DNA of 64,000 bases, taken from positions 6,721,334 through 6,785,333 of the forward strand of contig JAQFVV010012405.1 in the NCBI GenBank assembly GCA_028023455.1. The letters are read 5' to 3'. Source of the DNA: Epiperipatus broadwayi. Its lineage: Eukaryota; Onychophora; Udeonychophora; Euonychophora; Peripatidae. Of the stretch, positions 46,360 through 57,409 are shown one piece after another (the stretch's first letter is position 1; every line of letters starts with the position of its first letter). The translations under genes were made by a program, and so were the position numbers. Under the pieces are notes generated by a model, which worked only from the letters and a program-made list of their open reading frames with translations, was not told the origin of the DNA and searched no databases.

Positions 46360-47700
46360 ACTGGCATTTAACATCATCATCCTTTTTAACAATTTTGAAT
46401 CCATTGCAGAATGAAGATCACTCCAAGTCTAATCCATCTTCTCTGATATATAGCTTCTTTTCTCCAAATCATGTCAACAAACTGTCTTATTTTATCTATC
46501 CATCTTACACATGGTCTTTTCTAGATCTTTTAAATCTTTTGAGGTACGATTTTAGATTTCAATAGTGCATAAATGATCATTTCTAGTATTATATCAAACC
46601 CAGCTTCATATCATTTTCTTAATATTTTAATCATATTAATGATACTAATTTGTTCTTTCACCCAAATAATTCATTTTTGATTTTTTGTTAATCATAACAT
46701 ATATTTGTCCATACTTTGTTGAGTTGTCTGAAGTCTCTGCATTGCTTTTTTGTTAAATATTCCAGTCTCAGTAAGTACCAATTAAACATATCTATGAAAA
46801 CTCATTCTTTTTCAATCAGATAGGCATATTTTCTTTTAATATTAAATTATTTCTATCAAAAGCACTCCATCCAAGTTTAATTTCATAATTAATTTCACTA
46901 ATTATGTCTCCATCTGTATTTATAATTTGACTAAAATATTTGTAATTATTCTTATTTTAATTCATAATTCATAATTATTTTTTCCTAGTGAAAGAATCCA
47001 TTTTTAACATTTATCTTTAGTTCTTTTTTCTTATTTTCATTTGATAATTCTTGCAAATTTCCTGAAGCTCTGAAGCATAATTTACAAAAAACAACCATAT
47101 TATCTGTAAAATTTAGATAACTTAAATAATTTCCATGTATTTTTATTCTCATGGTTTCCTATATTAACCTCAAAATAACTTTTGCAAAACTAGTATAAAA
47201 AGTTTTGGAGATATATAATCATCCTGGCTTGCACCCTTATCATTGATAATCTTTTTACTATCACTATGTAATGTAATCATTATGATTACTTTTTTTATAA
47301 ATGTTCTTCAGAAAATGATAATATCCTTATACCCATATCATGATAATCCAAAGCTTCGATCTCTATAAAAATGTTTATAGAATCAAATGCACTTTCATAA
47401 TCAAAGCACAATGACTATTTGTATTCATTAGCCCTTTCTATAACTTCTCTCAGTACTTGGATAAATCATTTTTAAATCCAACTTGTTCTTTTGGTTAGTT
47501 TGAATGTAAATTTTATTATAGAAAATTTGTAATTATCTTAGTAAAGATTTTGTTTAGAACTGATAAAAAACTGATAGGTTTTTATCTTCTTTATCAATTT
47601 TCTTAAATATCTATATTATTACTACAATCTTTCAATTATCTGATATACATCTAATTCTATTTTTACATGGTCGATTGTTTCTGACAATTATGTGTAAAAG
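46360..47700 (-). pseudogene. LINE remnant: reverse transcriptase palm to C-terminus
   Basis: This is the longest LINE fragment in the window. Reading the minus strand from high to low coordinates: a palm segment ASQDDYISPKLFILVLQKLF (about 47180-47240, where functional copies have a QGDPLSPLLF-like motif), NYASELQEICKNYQMK, INTDGDIISEINYEIKLGWS (about 46870-46930), and the tail KRPCVRWIDKIRQF then MIWRKEA (about 46460-46530). The order is that of RTE/jockey-like LINE reverse transcriptases. Many stops and frameshifts. Confidence 0.75.
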
Positions 47701-48648
47701 AAATTTGTGTAAAAAATACATTGTATATATGGAAAATAAGGAGATTGATTATGAACCTAAGAAGTCAATGAAAATAATTAAATAAACCATATGGAAAATT
47801 TGGTTAGAATGTTATATTTTGTGTGTTCTATCAAATTTTACTTCATACACATTGAACATAAATAAAAAATGAATTATAGGAATGTAAATTTCATTTGAAA
47901 AATAAAAAAACTTGAATGTGATAACACAAAGAAACACTCATTGGTTTCTCTACATAAATCATCACTAACTTAAAAGTCTAAAGTGTATTGTCACTTCTAT
48001 GTTATAAGTAAAAAAAAATGAAATGTAATTTATTACTTTTATTTCATTTAACTTATTATTATTTTTTTAATTTAACAACTAACACATTCAAAAAGAGAAA
48101 TTGTAAGCATCCAAAATTGTACATTTATCAAAAATATGGGTGTCATCTTGTTTATCCGTAAAGCAAAAGTATCCAAGATTTTATTTGCTTCACTGTCTGA
48201 TAATAAATACATATGTTTGTGCATGATTGGAATACCATTGCTATCACTAAAAGTTTTTATATATAAATTTCCACCTATTGATTTTTGGCAAAATTAATAA
48301 TTATAAATTTAAACAAATTTTTCAATTAAATTTAAACAAAATTAATTTTTTTTAACATCAATATTAACAAGGCGTTTTTTTAAAAACCAGATGTAAAAAT
48401 GCAAGCATCAATATTAAAAACATACTTATCTTTCAAAACAAACTGATAAAAATTACAATGCTAACAAAATTTTCCATTTTCAGGAATATTTCTGAAAAAT
48501 GGATTTTTGCTTTTAAATAATGAGAAATAAAGAGATGAAACTTAAAAAAAAAATTAGATGATAATAGCAGACCTTTTTTTTAAAAATTTTTGTGATATAA
48601 TTGTGAAAAACAAATCTGTAAATAAATACTGAATTAAAAACATTTACA
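47701..48648. other. AT-rich spacer
   Basis: A small hairpin near 48470-48500 (TTTTCCATTTTCAGGA / TTTCTGAAAAATGGA). No gene seen. Confidence 0.45.
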
Positions 48649-49240
48649 ACTGTTATATTGTCACACCTTCTGTGCCAGTACTTCAGATTTGCTCATGTAT
48701 AAATATTTGAGTCGTAGGAATAAGAGGGATTCTTTTTATTCCTGCATAAATTCTATATCTTGTATTGGTCAGAGGGTATTCATTTATTATTTAACACTCG
48801 CAAAGCGTTTGCACAATTGGCTTGAAAGGCCGATATGAATGTAATTACAAATTGTATACAGATGCTATAAAAATAAATGCTTATTTATATATATGATTAA
48901 GTTTCAGTTGGAATGACACTTAGTAAATTCTAGAAAATTTCATCGGCATCATTCATTCAGACATTGTATATAGTAATTTAAAGTGACTGTTATATTGTCA
49001 CACCTTCTGTGCCAGTACTTCAGATTTGCTCATATATAAATATTTGAGTCGTAGGAATAAGAGGGATTCTTTTTATTCCTGCATAAATTCTATATCTTGA
49101 ATTGGTCAGAGAGTATTCATTTATTATTTAACACTCGCAAAGCATTTGCACAATTGGCTTGAAAGGCCGATATGAATGTAATTACAAATTGTATACAGAC
49201 GCTATAAAAATAAATGCTTATTTATATATAAATCTTCTTA
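48649..49240 (+). repeat. Family E head-to-tail pair (E3, E4)
   Basis: ACTGTTATATTGTCACACC starts at 48649 and again at 48986, a period of 337 bp. The two units are about 97% identical over the shared part; the second is truncated after ATAAATGCTTATTTATATATA. Family E is also present as a fold-back at 35.96 kb and a single copy at 18.4 kb. No hammerhead core found in either strand. Confidence 0.85.
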
Positions 49241-49569
49241 AAAGGAAAATAAATTATTTTATAATACTTACATAAAATTATTTAGAATTAAAAAAAACGT
49301 TTAATAACAACTTATAGCAATCAGGAATTACTTTGAGAATGTAAGATGATTTTTTAAGTCTCCCAGACAAAAATTGCATTCCAATCATTAATATATCACA
49401 GCATCTCTAATCCCAAAGTACCATTTTCTTTTTATCAATCGTGTTATTTTAAAGCAATTCATATAAAAAAAGAATTTTTTTTTTGTTTTAAACTCATGTT
49501 ATTTCAAAATTGTGTAAAAAGAGAATTAGGTGTATATCATTTAGATATTTGTTATATAATTTTGCCAAC

Positions 49570-50090
49570 ATTTTTTATATTTCTTCATTTATTTTTTAAA
49601 GATATTAGAAATAATTTCACTATTTCCTAAATCTTTATTATCTTCATGGATTTAATTGCATGCTTTACTTCTGGGTGATTTAGAAGCTATAACAATTATA
49701 CTAGTTAATTTGTTCTCTTGGTATTTCTACTATACAATTCTTTGTAGAACTTTTTACAAATTTTATGACATCATCTCTCTTTTTAATAATAGCTTCCTCT
49801 TTTCATTGTATTGATGAAATAACCTTATTAAGATGTTGTTTCATGTGTTTGAACCTTTAATTTTTTCTATAGATTTCTTTGTCATTTTACTGCTGTATTT
49901 TTTATAATATTATTAATTCAGGTTCATACCATTTTAATGAACTCCAAATATTTGATTCTAGATCAATTTTAAATATTTTCATTTTTCTTCTTTTCTTTAT
50001 TTCTTTTGTGTGTTTTTATTTTGCTGTCATTTTCAGTAGTATGTCAATTGGACTCTTTTGATTTTAGTCAATTTTGAACCATCTTCAAAA
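49570..50090 (-). pseudogene. LINE remnant: linker and reverse transcriptase N-terminal part
   Basis: The minus strand yields pieces such as ENKLTSIIVIAS and SKACN, compatible with the segment between endonuclease and palm (VEKAIKSMKNNKAPG in related LINEs). Weaker than the flanking fragments and assigned partly by position and strand. The 60-codon plus frame at 49879 is a shadow. Confidence 0.4.
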
Positions 50091-50099
50091 TCTGATAAA

Positions 50100-50430
50100 A
50101 TTTGAAGATTAGTGATCATCACCACTTTCAACTATTATCAGTTCACTGCAATATGAAGTTCTCTCCAAGATTAATCCAGTTACTTTAATCACTAGCTCTT
50201 TTCACAATACAGCAATAAACTATCTTATTCATCTTAAACATGTCTCTTTTCTAGGTCTTTTACAATCTCCTGGGATCAAAATTAAAATATCAACTGCACA
50301 TCTTTTATCATGTTTTCTAATCATATGTCCAATCCAACTCCATTTCAGTCTTTTAAATCTTTCAATTATGTCAGTGACAACTCTTTTCTCATTCATGTAC
50401 AAAGGAGGGAGGGATGACTAAAAATGACTG
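50100..50430 (-). pseudogene. LINE reverse transcriptase tail
   Basis: The plus strand reads CTCTCCAAGATTAATCCAG, GTCTCTTTTCTAGGTCTTTT, ACAATCTCCTGGGATC, TTCTAATCATATGTCCAATCC. The minus strand thus encodes the end of the reverse transcriptase. Best-preserved DNA match among the tails. It is directly followed by the family C insertion. Confidence 0.65.
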
Positions 50431-50431
50431 G

Positions 50432-50817
50432 AATTTTATAATAAACCACTAAACATCACATGATCACCATCTCATGCTAGCACATAACTGTTATTAAACA
50501 GAAAAACTCTCCATATAGAAGTGCTACCTTGTGCTAACCAGAGTAATTTCATTCTCATAGTTTTGTAGTTAAGTAGAGTTAAAAGCTGGCTGTTGGAGAG
50601 TTGCATTAGATCCTAAGATCGAGGTGCAGTGCTCTCAGATCCAAGGCTCCTCACTGATGAAGGTCACAAGCCAGAAACTAGTCTGGGGGATATTGGATGA
50701 GTATGCACTAGATAGGGATTTTATGCACAAGCCTTCTGGCATCCATTGATTACTCTGGTTAGCACAAGGTGGCACTACTATACAGAGAGTTTTTGCCTGT
50801 TTAATTTTATAATAAAC
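50432..50817 (+). mobile_element. Family C retrozyme-like element C2, 356 bp with 15-bp TSD
   Basis: The element 50447-50802 is flanked by AATTTTATAATAAAC at 50432-50446 and 50803-50817, identical. It begins CACTAAACATCACATGATCA and ends AGAGAGTTTTTGCCTGTTT. An internal inverted copy of its own 3' end lies at 50489-50545. A hammerhead motif is in the middle (50637-50700). No ORF, no obvious polymerase III boxes, no poly-A tail. The TSD shows it is a discrete mobile unit. Confidence 0.85.
50637..50700 (+). ncRNA. Type I hammerhead ribozyme candidate (C2)
   Basis: Stem I 5' strand: outer ATCCAA, inner TCCTCA. Core CTGATGA at 50654-50660. Stem II AGG-U... read as A, GGT, loop CACAA, GCC, A (three pairs next to an A-A mismatch). 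Core GAAA at 50674-50677. Stem III ACTAGT (self-complementary) with cleavage nucleotide C at 50683. Stem I 3' strand TGGGG(G)A, internal loop, TTGGAT. Both stem I helices pair fully (6 bp each, one G-U). The copy at 53.85 kb has AGC/GCT in stem II, a compensatory pair change. Unusual: no G-C pair at the base of stem II. Confidence 0.72.
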
Positions 50818-51529
50818 AAGACTGCAAAAAAGAGACTTTTTTATTCAGGAGATTACAAAAAAATCACACGAAGTGAGATTGAGTAAATGTGGCTGATAGA
50901 AATGCTGCATCATGCTGAATTTAATTTAAAAAGGTTTCTCAAGGCTTTGGGAGATGATATTTTGTTAGGGTGGAATTTGCACTTTTTTTCTTTGCCACAA
51001 AGTGGGATGCTTACATTTTACCACATCAAGTAAATGTTTCAGAATGTGCAGATAAAATGCCTGACCATCACAGACTTATTCTGAGAGAAAAATGCCATTT
51101 GCATAAAAAAAATCAGCTGTTAATTTTTTGAACTTTTCAATAAATATAAAAAAAAAATCAACAAATACATGAAACCCAGTTTACAAAAAATCTCTATGGC
51201 CCTACGATTTCACATAATGATGTAATTTAACAGATTGAACAAAAGGATTCTGCAAAAAGTAAGTAACATGAGAAGTATATACTACAACAGGTGCACAAAC
51301 CAGAGAACACCAGTTATTTTTGGCCCCACCCTTGTATGTCATGTTTGAATTCTTTTTATTGCTAACTTACAATTATTTATACTTTAAGAGTGGTCTTTAG
51401 GAGTGATCTAATGTTTCTGCATTGGTCTTCTGATAACTAATGAAGTATCTGATCCATTAGTAAAAACTGGTAAAACATATATTAAAAATCTTTTTTAAAA
51501 AAAAACATGTAGGGATATTTGGTTTTAAT
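50818..51529. other. Spacer, no gene recognised
   Basis: More mixed composition than average, but no open frame or known repeat. A clause-like GGCCCCACCCTTGTATG at 51322 is one of the few GC-rich words. Confidence 0.4.
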
Positions 51530-52490
51530 ATTAAGTTACTTACACTGAAAACACTCCATCCAAGTTTAATTGTGCAAATAATTTCATTTGTTTTGACTCT
51601 CTGTGCTAATAATCTTACCAAGTATTACTTTTTTTTCTAATTCATGGTTATCAATTTTTATTTTCTTCTTTGGAGAAAATCCATTGACATTACTTTAGTC
51701 CTTTCAGCATTTATCTTTAGTCATACTTTCTTATTTAATCTCATAACTCTGCTGCACCATTATTTGAATGATTTCATGTTTTCCATTTATTATTTTTTTC
51801 AAAAAATGAATTCATAATATACAATTATTTTTTTTATAAAATTCCACAATTCAGAACCCTCTTTTATTTCTTTTACCACAACCAAATTTAACTACAGTAA
51901 TTTCATCTTTCAATGTTTACCAATTCTAGATTTAAAGTTTCACTGTTAATTGATCTGATCAAAAGCTTTTTGTAAATCTATATAAAAATCCTTTACTACT
52001 TCATCACTTAGAACTTGTGGGGCATAAACCTAAATTATCTGCATTTGGCATCTGCTATTACATTGAATGACCAATCTTCCCACTTTGTCTAATGCACCAT
52101 TAATCTCTACAATGATGTTCTTTAACTTTTTAGTTCTAATGAATCCCACACCGCTTATTCTTTTAATATTTCTGTCTTTGTAATAAAGCACATGCCCACT
52201 TTTTAAATTAAATGTCTCTTTATCACTTCTAAATTTCATGAAGTTCTACAATGTCTCATTTAATATTAAACATTTTTTTCCAAATTGTGCATTTTTTTCT
52301 TTACTTTAAAGTGATCTACAGTTATAGGTACATAAATAAAAAGTTGTCATTTGATGAATATAGGTCTGCATTCTGGGCATTCTTAGCATCCTTTGCCTTT
52401 CAACTGTTGCCTTGCTTGGTGATTTTACAATTTTTTGGGACTAAAGACTGTAATTTAGTTTTATCTTTCATGATTGTAAATATCTAATAT
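51530..52490 (-). pseudogene. LINE remnant: APE-type endonuclease plus reverse transcriptase pieces
   Basis: On the minus strand a 69-codon open piece (52030-52239) reads KFRSDKETFNLKSGHVLYY, then GVGFIRTKKLKNIIVEING, then DKVGRLVIQ and QMQII. It continues in the next frame as VYAP and DEVVKDFY (about 51950-52025). This is the middle of the apurinic-endonuclease domain of a LINE. Farther down come INAERTKVMSMDF (about 51690) and TNEIICTIKLGWSVF (about 51550-51590) of the reverse transcriptase, so the palm is deleted. It is the most protein-like stretch in the window, but broken. Confidence 0.75.
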
Positions 52491-52894
52491 AGAGGTCATT
52501 CACACACGTTTATCCTTCCTTCGAGAAAATTGAAAAGAATGTCCAAAATGTATCTTGATCTTAAAATCGGAGATAAAAATTCAATAAATTCACAATTCTG
52601 AATGATACCCATTGGTGATCATTCCTTTCTTATGTGAATAATACCATATTAATAACACCTGTGATAACAGGAATGTATGGAATGTTCATTGGAAATTGGT
52701 TCTGCACTGTTTCTGTAAGATCACAGAGAGAAATAACATGATCTCCTTTCACTTATTAGCAAATTTCTTTAATGCTAACTATTAGTACTGTTTTCTTAAT
52801 TGTAATTTTCTTCCAGGTTTGCAATAATGTGAATCTTAATAAATCTCACTAACTGATGATTAATTCCTATTAAAAACATTGCAATTTTGATATA

Positions 52895-53043
52895 TATATA
52901 TTTTCTAAACATCACATGATCACTATCTCATACTAGCACAATAATTGTTATTAAACAATTATCCATTGATCATCCATTGATTGCTCTTGTTAGCACAAGA
53001 TGGCACTACTATATGGAGAGTGTTGTTTTGTATATATTTTCTA
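52895..53043 (+). mobile_element. Family C deletion derivative C3 with 13-bp TSD
   Basis: The element 52908-53030 (123 bp) is flanked by TATATATTTTCTA at 52895-52907 and 53031-53043. It keeps the family C start (AACATCACATGATCACTATC) and end (GCACAAGATGGCACTACTAT) but lacks the ribozyme. It shows that deletion derivatives also transpose, or that deletion followed insertion. Confidence 0.8.
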
Positions 53044-53049
53044 CTAGCC

Positions 53050-53700
53050 AAAATATTATGCAATTTTGTGATGCATTTATTTGTCTGTTCCCCTGTCCAG
53101 TTCCTTTTAATATTTAATGATATACAATTTATCTTTGTCTAAAAATGTTGCAAGTCTGTGGCTCTTTTATTTTTAACACTATAAATGACTATTTTAAAAT
53201 AGTGTTTATTGTAATAAAAATTATTTTGCATATATTAGTAAATATTCTCTATTTCTTTATTACAATGAGAATTTGTTGGGATATGGGTATAAATCTGAAT
53301 GATCTGTATTTGGTATATTTTAATAACTAATCTTGCCACTATGTATGATATAATCTCAACTATGCTGTTCTTCATCTTCATTATTTATCATAATGCCACT
53401 TCACTTGTGTTTCCATACTTGTAGTTAAATAAAATGTTCACTATTCAAATTAATTGGTTTTTTTAGTTTTTCTTTTAACTTCAGAAAGTTCTTCACTGGA
53501 AAGTATTTCCAGTTATAACAATACAGTTTAATGGCAAACAACATATTCTTAGCACCTATCTTCTGCATTCTATCCACCAAGTGCTTTTGCTTGATGACTT
53601 CATGATCTCCTGGTTTTAAGGGTCTTAATCTAGTTTGGTATGTCATGATTACAATGATCTAAAATGGAATCTTCTCTTACTCATTTATCTTAGCTTCTAA
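53050..53700 (-). pseudogene. LINE remnant: N-terminus and endonuclease domain
   Basis: A 73-codon minus-strand frame (53425-53646) starts MTYQTRLRPLKPGDHEVIKQ then KHLVDRMQKIGAKN, which looks like the native N-terminus of this LINE ORF. It is followed, out of frame, by LVIKIYQIQIIQIYTHIPTN then SHCNKEIENIY near 53245-53330, matching the RLVIQLxxRYQMQIIQVYAPTSSHSDEEVExFY segment. It is another copy or part of the same family as 51530-52490. Confidence 0.65.
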
Positions 53701-53713
53701 TATTTCAATTAAA

Positions 53714-53931
53714 AACTATCAGGTAAAACAGGCAAAACTGTCCATACAGTAGTGCCACTCAGTGCATGCCAGAGTAATCAATAGGTTCCAGAAGGCTTGT
53801 ACATAAAATCCCTATCTAGTAGTACCTACTCATCCAATATCTCCAGACTAGTTTCTAGCATGTGGCTTTCATCAGTGAGGAGTCTTGGATCTGAGATCAT
53901 GTGATGTTTAGTGGTTTGAACTATCAGGTAA
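53714..53931 (-). mobile_element. Family C element C4, 192 bp with 13-bp TSD
   Basis: The element 53727-53918 is flanked by AACTATCAGGTAA at 53714-53726 and 53919-53931. Sense is the minus strand. Relative to C2 it lacks the segment between ACATGAT and CTCAGATCC, but retains the complete ribozyme and the 3' end. Confidence 0.85.
53832..53890 (-). ncRNA. Type I hammerhead ribozyme candidate (C4)
   Basis: Minus strand: outer stem I ATCCAA, inner TCCTCA, core CTGATGA (plus 53869-53875), stem II A-AGC-CACAT-GCT-A, core GAAA (plus 53852-53855), stem III ACTAGT, cleavage nucleotide C, then TGGAGA and TTGGAT closing stem I. Predicted cleavage between 53846 and 53845. Compared with C2, stem II changes G-C to A-T at one pair and U-G to C-G at another, so pairing is maintained despite sequence change. 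Confidence 0.72.
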
Positions 53932-54449
53932 CTGAGGAAATGACTAGGATGCTTTTTATTAGCCAGAGGTAAAAAGCCAGTAAATGCACCATGCTGGCCA
54001 AATTGTGAATGAGCAGATTATTCATATTTGTTTATCATAAGAATAATCACATTATTATAACTTCTATGCATTGCACATCAAGCATTGTTCTGCTTAATGC
54101 TTTTACAGCTGCAAAGAGGAGTTATAGTGTTGGCTTTCAGTTTACTACAAACCCCTTTTCACAGCCCTGTATTAAAGTATATTAGATCATTTTATCTTGT
54201 AATACCAAAATTTTGAAATGACCCCATGTCTTTTTATTTTTACTTTAGATACTGCTCTTTTTTTTCCTTTTTATAAAATTTCACGTAATCAAACTATTGA
54301 ATATTTAATATCCCTGAGCCAAAGATATTTGGACCTTCCCTTTTTTTTACCCATAAAATTAATGTTTATAATATGATAGTTTATTTATGTTTCCAAGGCA
54401 GCAAGCCTAGCTATTTATAAGTTTTTAATTGCTAGTGAAAAAATATTAT

Positions 54450-54640
54450 AACTATGTTTATTATAAATTTATTAAACGCACACTGATTACGTAAGTAATA
54501 TTTACCGAGACTGTAACCTCAAGAATATGCATGTAAAATGCGATAGTAGGGACCTCTACAGGTTCTCTTCTTTTCTTTCATATCGTAAGCTTGTGGTTAA
54601 ACACATGCATATTCTCGAGGTTACAGCCTCGGTAAATATA
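54450..54640. repeat. Family D inverted pair (D3)
   Basis: TATTTACCGAGACTGTAACC (about 54500) faces GGTTACAGCCTCGGTAAATA (about 54620), with GGGACCTCTACAGG and AAGCTTGTGGTTAA in the centre, as in D2. Confidence 0.8.
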
Positions 54641-57050
54641 ACTATGTTTATTGTTTATTCACTTATTTCCATTGAAACACATGAATAGATTTGTTATTTA
54701 TTAAATTGGCATTTTTTTTTTCATTAGGTATGTTGAATTGTTTGCCTGACTGCGGATAGGATAAGCAAATGTTGTATTAGTTTGTTGAGAGCTTAAGCAC
54801 AGAATTTTCTGTTTGAGAATAATATTAACAATCATCTGATCAAACTAAATAAGCCTTATATTTTATGAGCTGGCAATCAGTCTAGAAACTCATGTACACT
54901 ACGGCATTAAATTGCAAAAGGTAGACAGGGTAACTAAAAATTAGATTATGACCACATTGTTAGAGATAGTTTGCCACTATGTTAACAAAATTCATACATG
55001 ATTATATATTATTTTTCTTAAGAGGTTGTATATAACATAAGGAAATGATACATCTTTCGGGAGTCACATGATGTCTGAGTTTCCGAAGTGACAGAATTGA
55101 GTCATAGTTTATGGACTTTTAAATCTCAAGTCTCTCTGTCTAACACTGTTCCAAACATTACAGGACAGATGCTTGTAGGGTGTTAGTACACTAAAGTAAT
55201 TGGATGGACAACCTTATATTGAGATTTTTTCTAATTCTTTAGCTATGACTTGATCAGGGAACTTTTGTTTTTCAAACTGCTACTCTTTTCTTTGCGTTAG
55301 CATAATTTATTTTAAGGTCTCAAATCTTTGAGCTACTCTACAAATTTTTACGAGTCTTCTCTGCACTAATAAAAACGCTTTTTCTTCTAGTAGATTGTCA
55401 GTTTACATATTTATAATTATTTGTGATTTTATTATTAAATTCTTTCGGCTAATGTTTTTATTATCAAATGTAAATAAATAATTATTTTATTTTTTAAAAG
55501 AGTGATGCTGAGCTGAGATTCTTTTAAAAAATTAAAAAAAAAAAAATCCTTTTAATATTTTAAAAAGTTAATGAACGTGAAGAAGAAGCTGTAGTTTTTA
55601 TGTAATAAAACAATTTTCTCTCTAATTAGTTGAGTCGGTTTTTATTGTTAGACTTTTTGTAGAAGTAGCTTCTTTTTTTTTTATTATTTATTTTTATATT
55701 AGATCATTCAGTTTTTCTAATCTACTTAATATTTTCTGTAAATTCCTATTGTCTATCTTCATTTTATACTGCACATCTAAGATTTCCCTTCATTTTATTT
55801 AAGCTTTTAGAATACTTTTTACAAGGTTATAGTTTCTGCTCTTTTCACTTACTGGCTTCCTGTTAGTTGCCTATTGTAGTGACGCATATTTATTAGTTAA
55901 CCATTATTAGGGATTACTCAGACAATCCTTGTAGGTTTCCTGCAATTTTGCTCTGCTCTTTCTCTGTTTTATAATTAATAAGTTAGTTCTCTAGGCTTCC
56001 CTACATCATTCCTCTTCTCATTTTTTTTTCTTGTTTAAAAAATAATGCAGTATTTGCGCATTATTAGAATGCTCCATTACTGCCTATTGGTTTGTTTGCA
56101 TGGTGCTCCGTTCTTTCTTGGGATGCCGCTTACATGGTTTCCTCATGATTTATCTCTAGTGTTCTGTTTTCATCGAGTTTGCAGGTTTCTTATTACCTTT
56201 ATGCTGGCATTGATCTTTTCGCTAGGATTGTTGTACGTGGTAAAAAAAAAAAAAAAAGAGCACACAATTCAATTGTTTCCATCTTTGTTTGATATGAAAT
56301 GAGAACCTGAATTCATTGTGTAATAATTATAAATGAAAAAAAGTAAAGAGGCCAAAATAATGTCTTTGTTAAAAATAATTACAAATCCAAATTTGTTATT
56401 TGCGTTTTCTGTTAAACTCAATTAAGCCTAACAGGAGTTAATTACTCAGATTTGTAGAGTTGTTAGAAGGTGGATTTGGCAGCGGTGTAATCTGTAATTG
56501 TCAAAATAAAATCTCGTGGTAATTAAATTGTAAACTGTCTCTTAAACTTTTTTTTTTTTTTATCCTTAATAAATATTCCTTCATCGACAAATGTAGCCAA
56601 TCTTTTTAATCTTTAAAATTATCAATTATAAAAAACACTCCCTAAATTTTCAAAAAATAAAGCGTTAAATGGTGATTATAAAAGTGAAAAAATTATATAC
56701 ATACATTTTTACATATATGTTTAAGAGGAATAATTCATGATTATTACTCTTTACTTTAATAATCGTAAATTTAAGGACCTATGTGGATGAATGCAGTGGA
56801 CTGATTCTGAAAACTGATTTAATTTTTTAGTGGTCATTAAAATTTTTAAAATCGTTATTATTATTTTTAAATCTCATATTTATTTTACATTATACTTACG
56901 TTCAGATTCGTGTTTTTATTATTGATACTATGCTTGATAAAATGTTTCATTGTTAATTATTCTTTTCTTAATTTTCAGCTTTTTAAAAATATTATATATT
57001 TAATGTCTACTCATTAAAATCAGTCAACATTTAGACAATCCCATAATCAA
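54641..57050. other. Repeat-poor spacer with an uncertain 85-codon frame
   Basis: No shared repeats noticed from about 54.7 to 57.0 kb. The plus frame at 56045-56302 encodes a hydrophobic peptide (FLITFMLALIFSLGLLYVV near its end, enough for one membrane segment) followed by a lysine run from a poly-A tract. The poly-A and the lack of context make a gene unlikely. A T-run lies at 56546-56560. Confidence 0.35.
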
Positions 57051-57409
57051 TAACAACCAACAATAACATCATATGATCACCATCTCATGCTAGCACATAA
57101 CTGTTGGTATTGAGCTTAGATTGAAAATATTGTGTTTTCAATTTCATTCTCATAGTTTTGTAGTGAAGTAGAGATAAAAGGTGGCTGCTGGAGGGTTGCA
57201 TTGGATCCTAAGATCTAGGTGCAGTGCTCTCAGATCCAAGGCTCCTCACTGATGAAGGCCACAAGCTAAAAACTAGTCTGGGAATATTGAATGAGTAGGC
57301 ACTATATAGGGATTTTATGCACAAGCCTTCTGGCATCCATTGATTACTCTGGTTAGCACAAGGTGGCACTACTATATGGAGAGTTTTTGTCTGTTTAACA
57401 ACCAACAAT
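57051..57409 (+). mobile_element. Family C element C5, 331 bp with 14-bp TSD
   Basis: The element 57065-57395 is flanked by TAACAACCAACAAT at 57051-57064 and 57396-57409. The flanking sequence minus one TSD aligns with 36518-36600, which has no insertion, giving a paralogous empty site. The element starts AACATCATATGATCACCATC and ends GGAGAGTTTTTGTCTGTT. The 112-codon minus frame (57208-57546) overlaps it and is not a gene. Confidence 0.88.
57232..57296 (+). ncRNA. Hammerhead motif, probably inactive (C5)
   Basis: Core CTGATGA at 57249-57255 is intact and stem II is A-GGC-CACAA-GCT-A, but the second core box is AAAA (G12 lost). Stem III ACTAGT and cleavage C are present. Stem I ATCCAA and TCCTCA face TGGGAA and TTGAAT, with one mismatch each. 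Confidence 0.6.
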
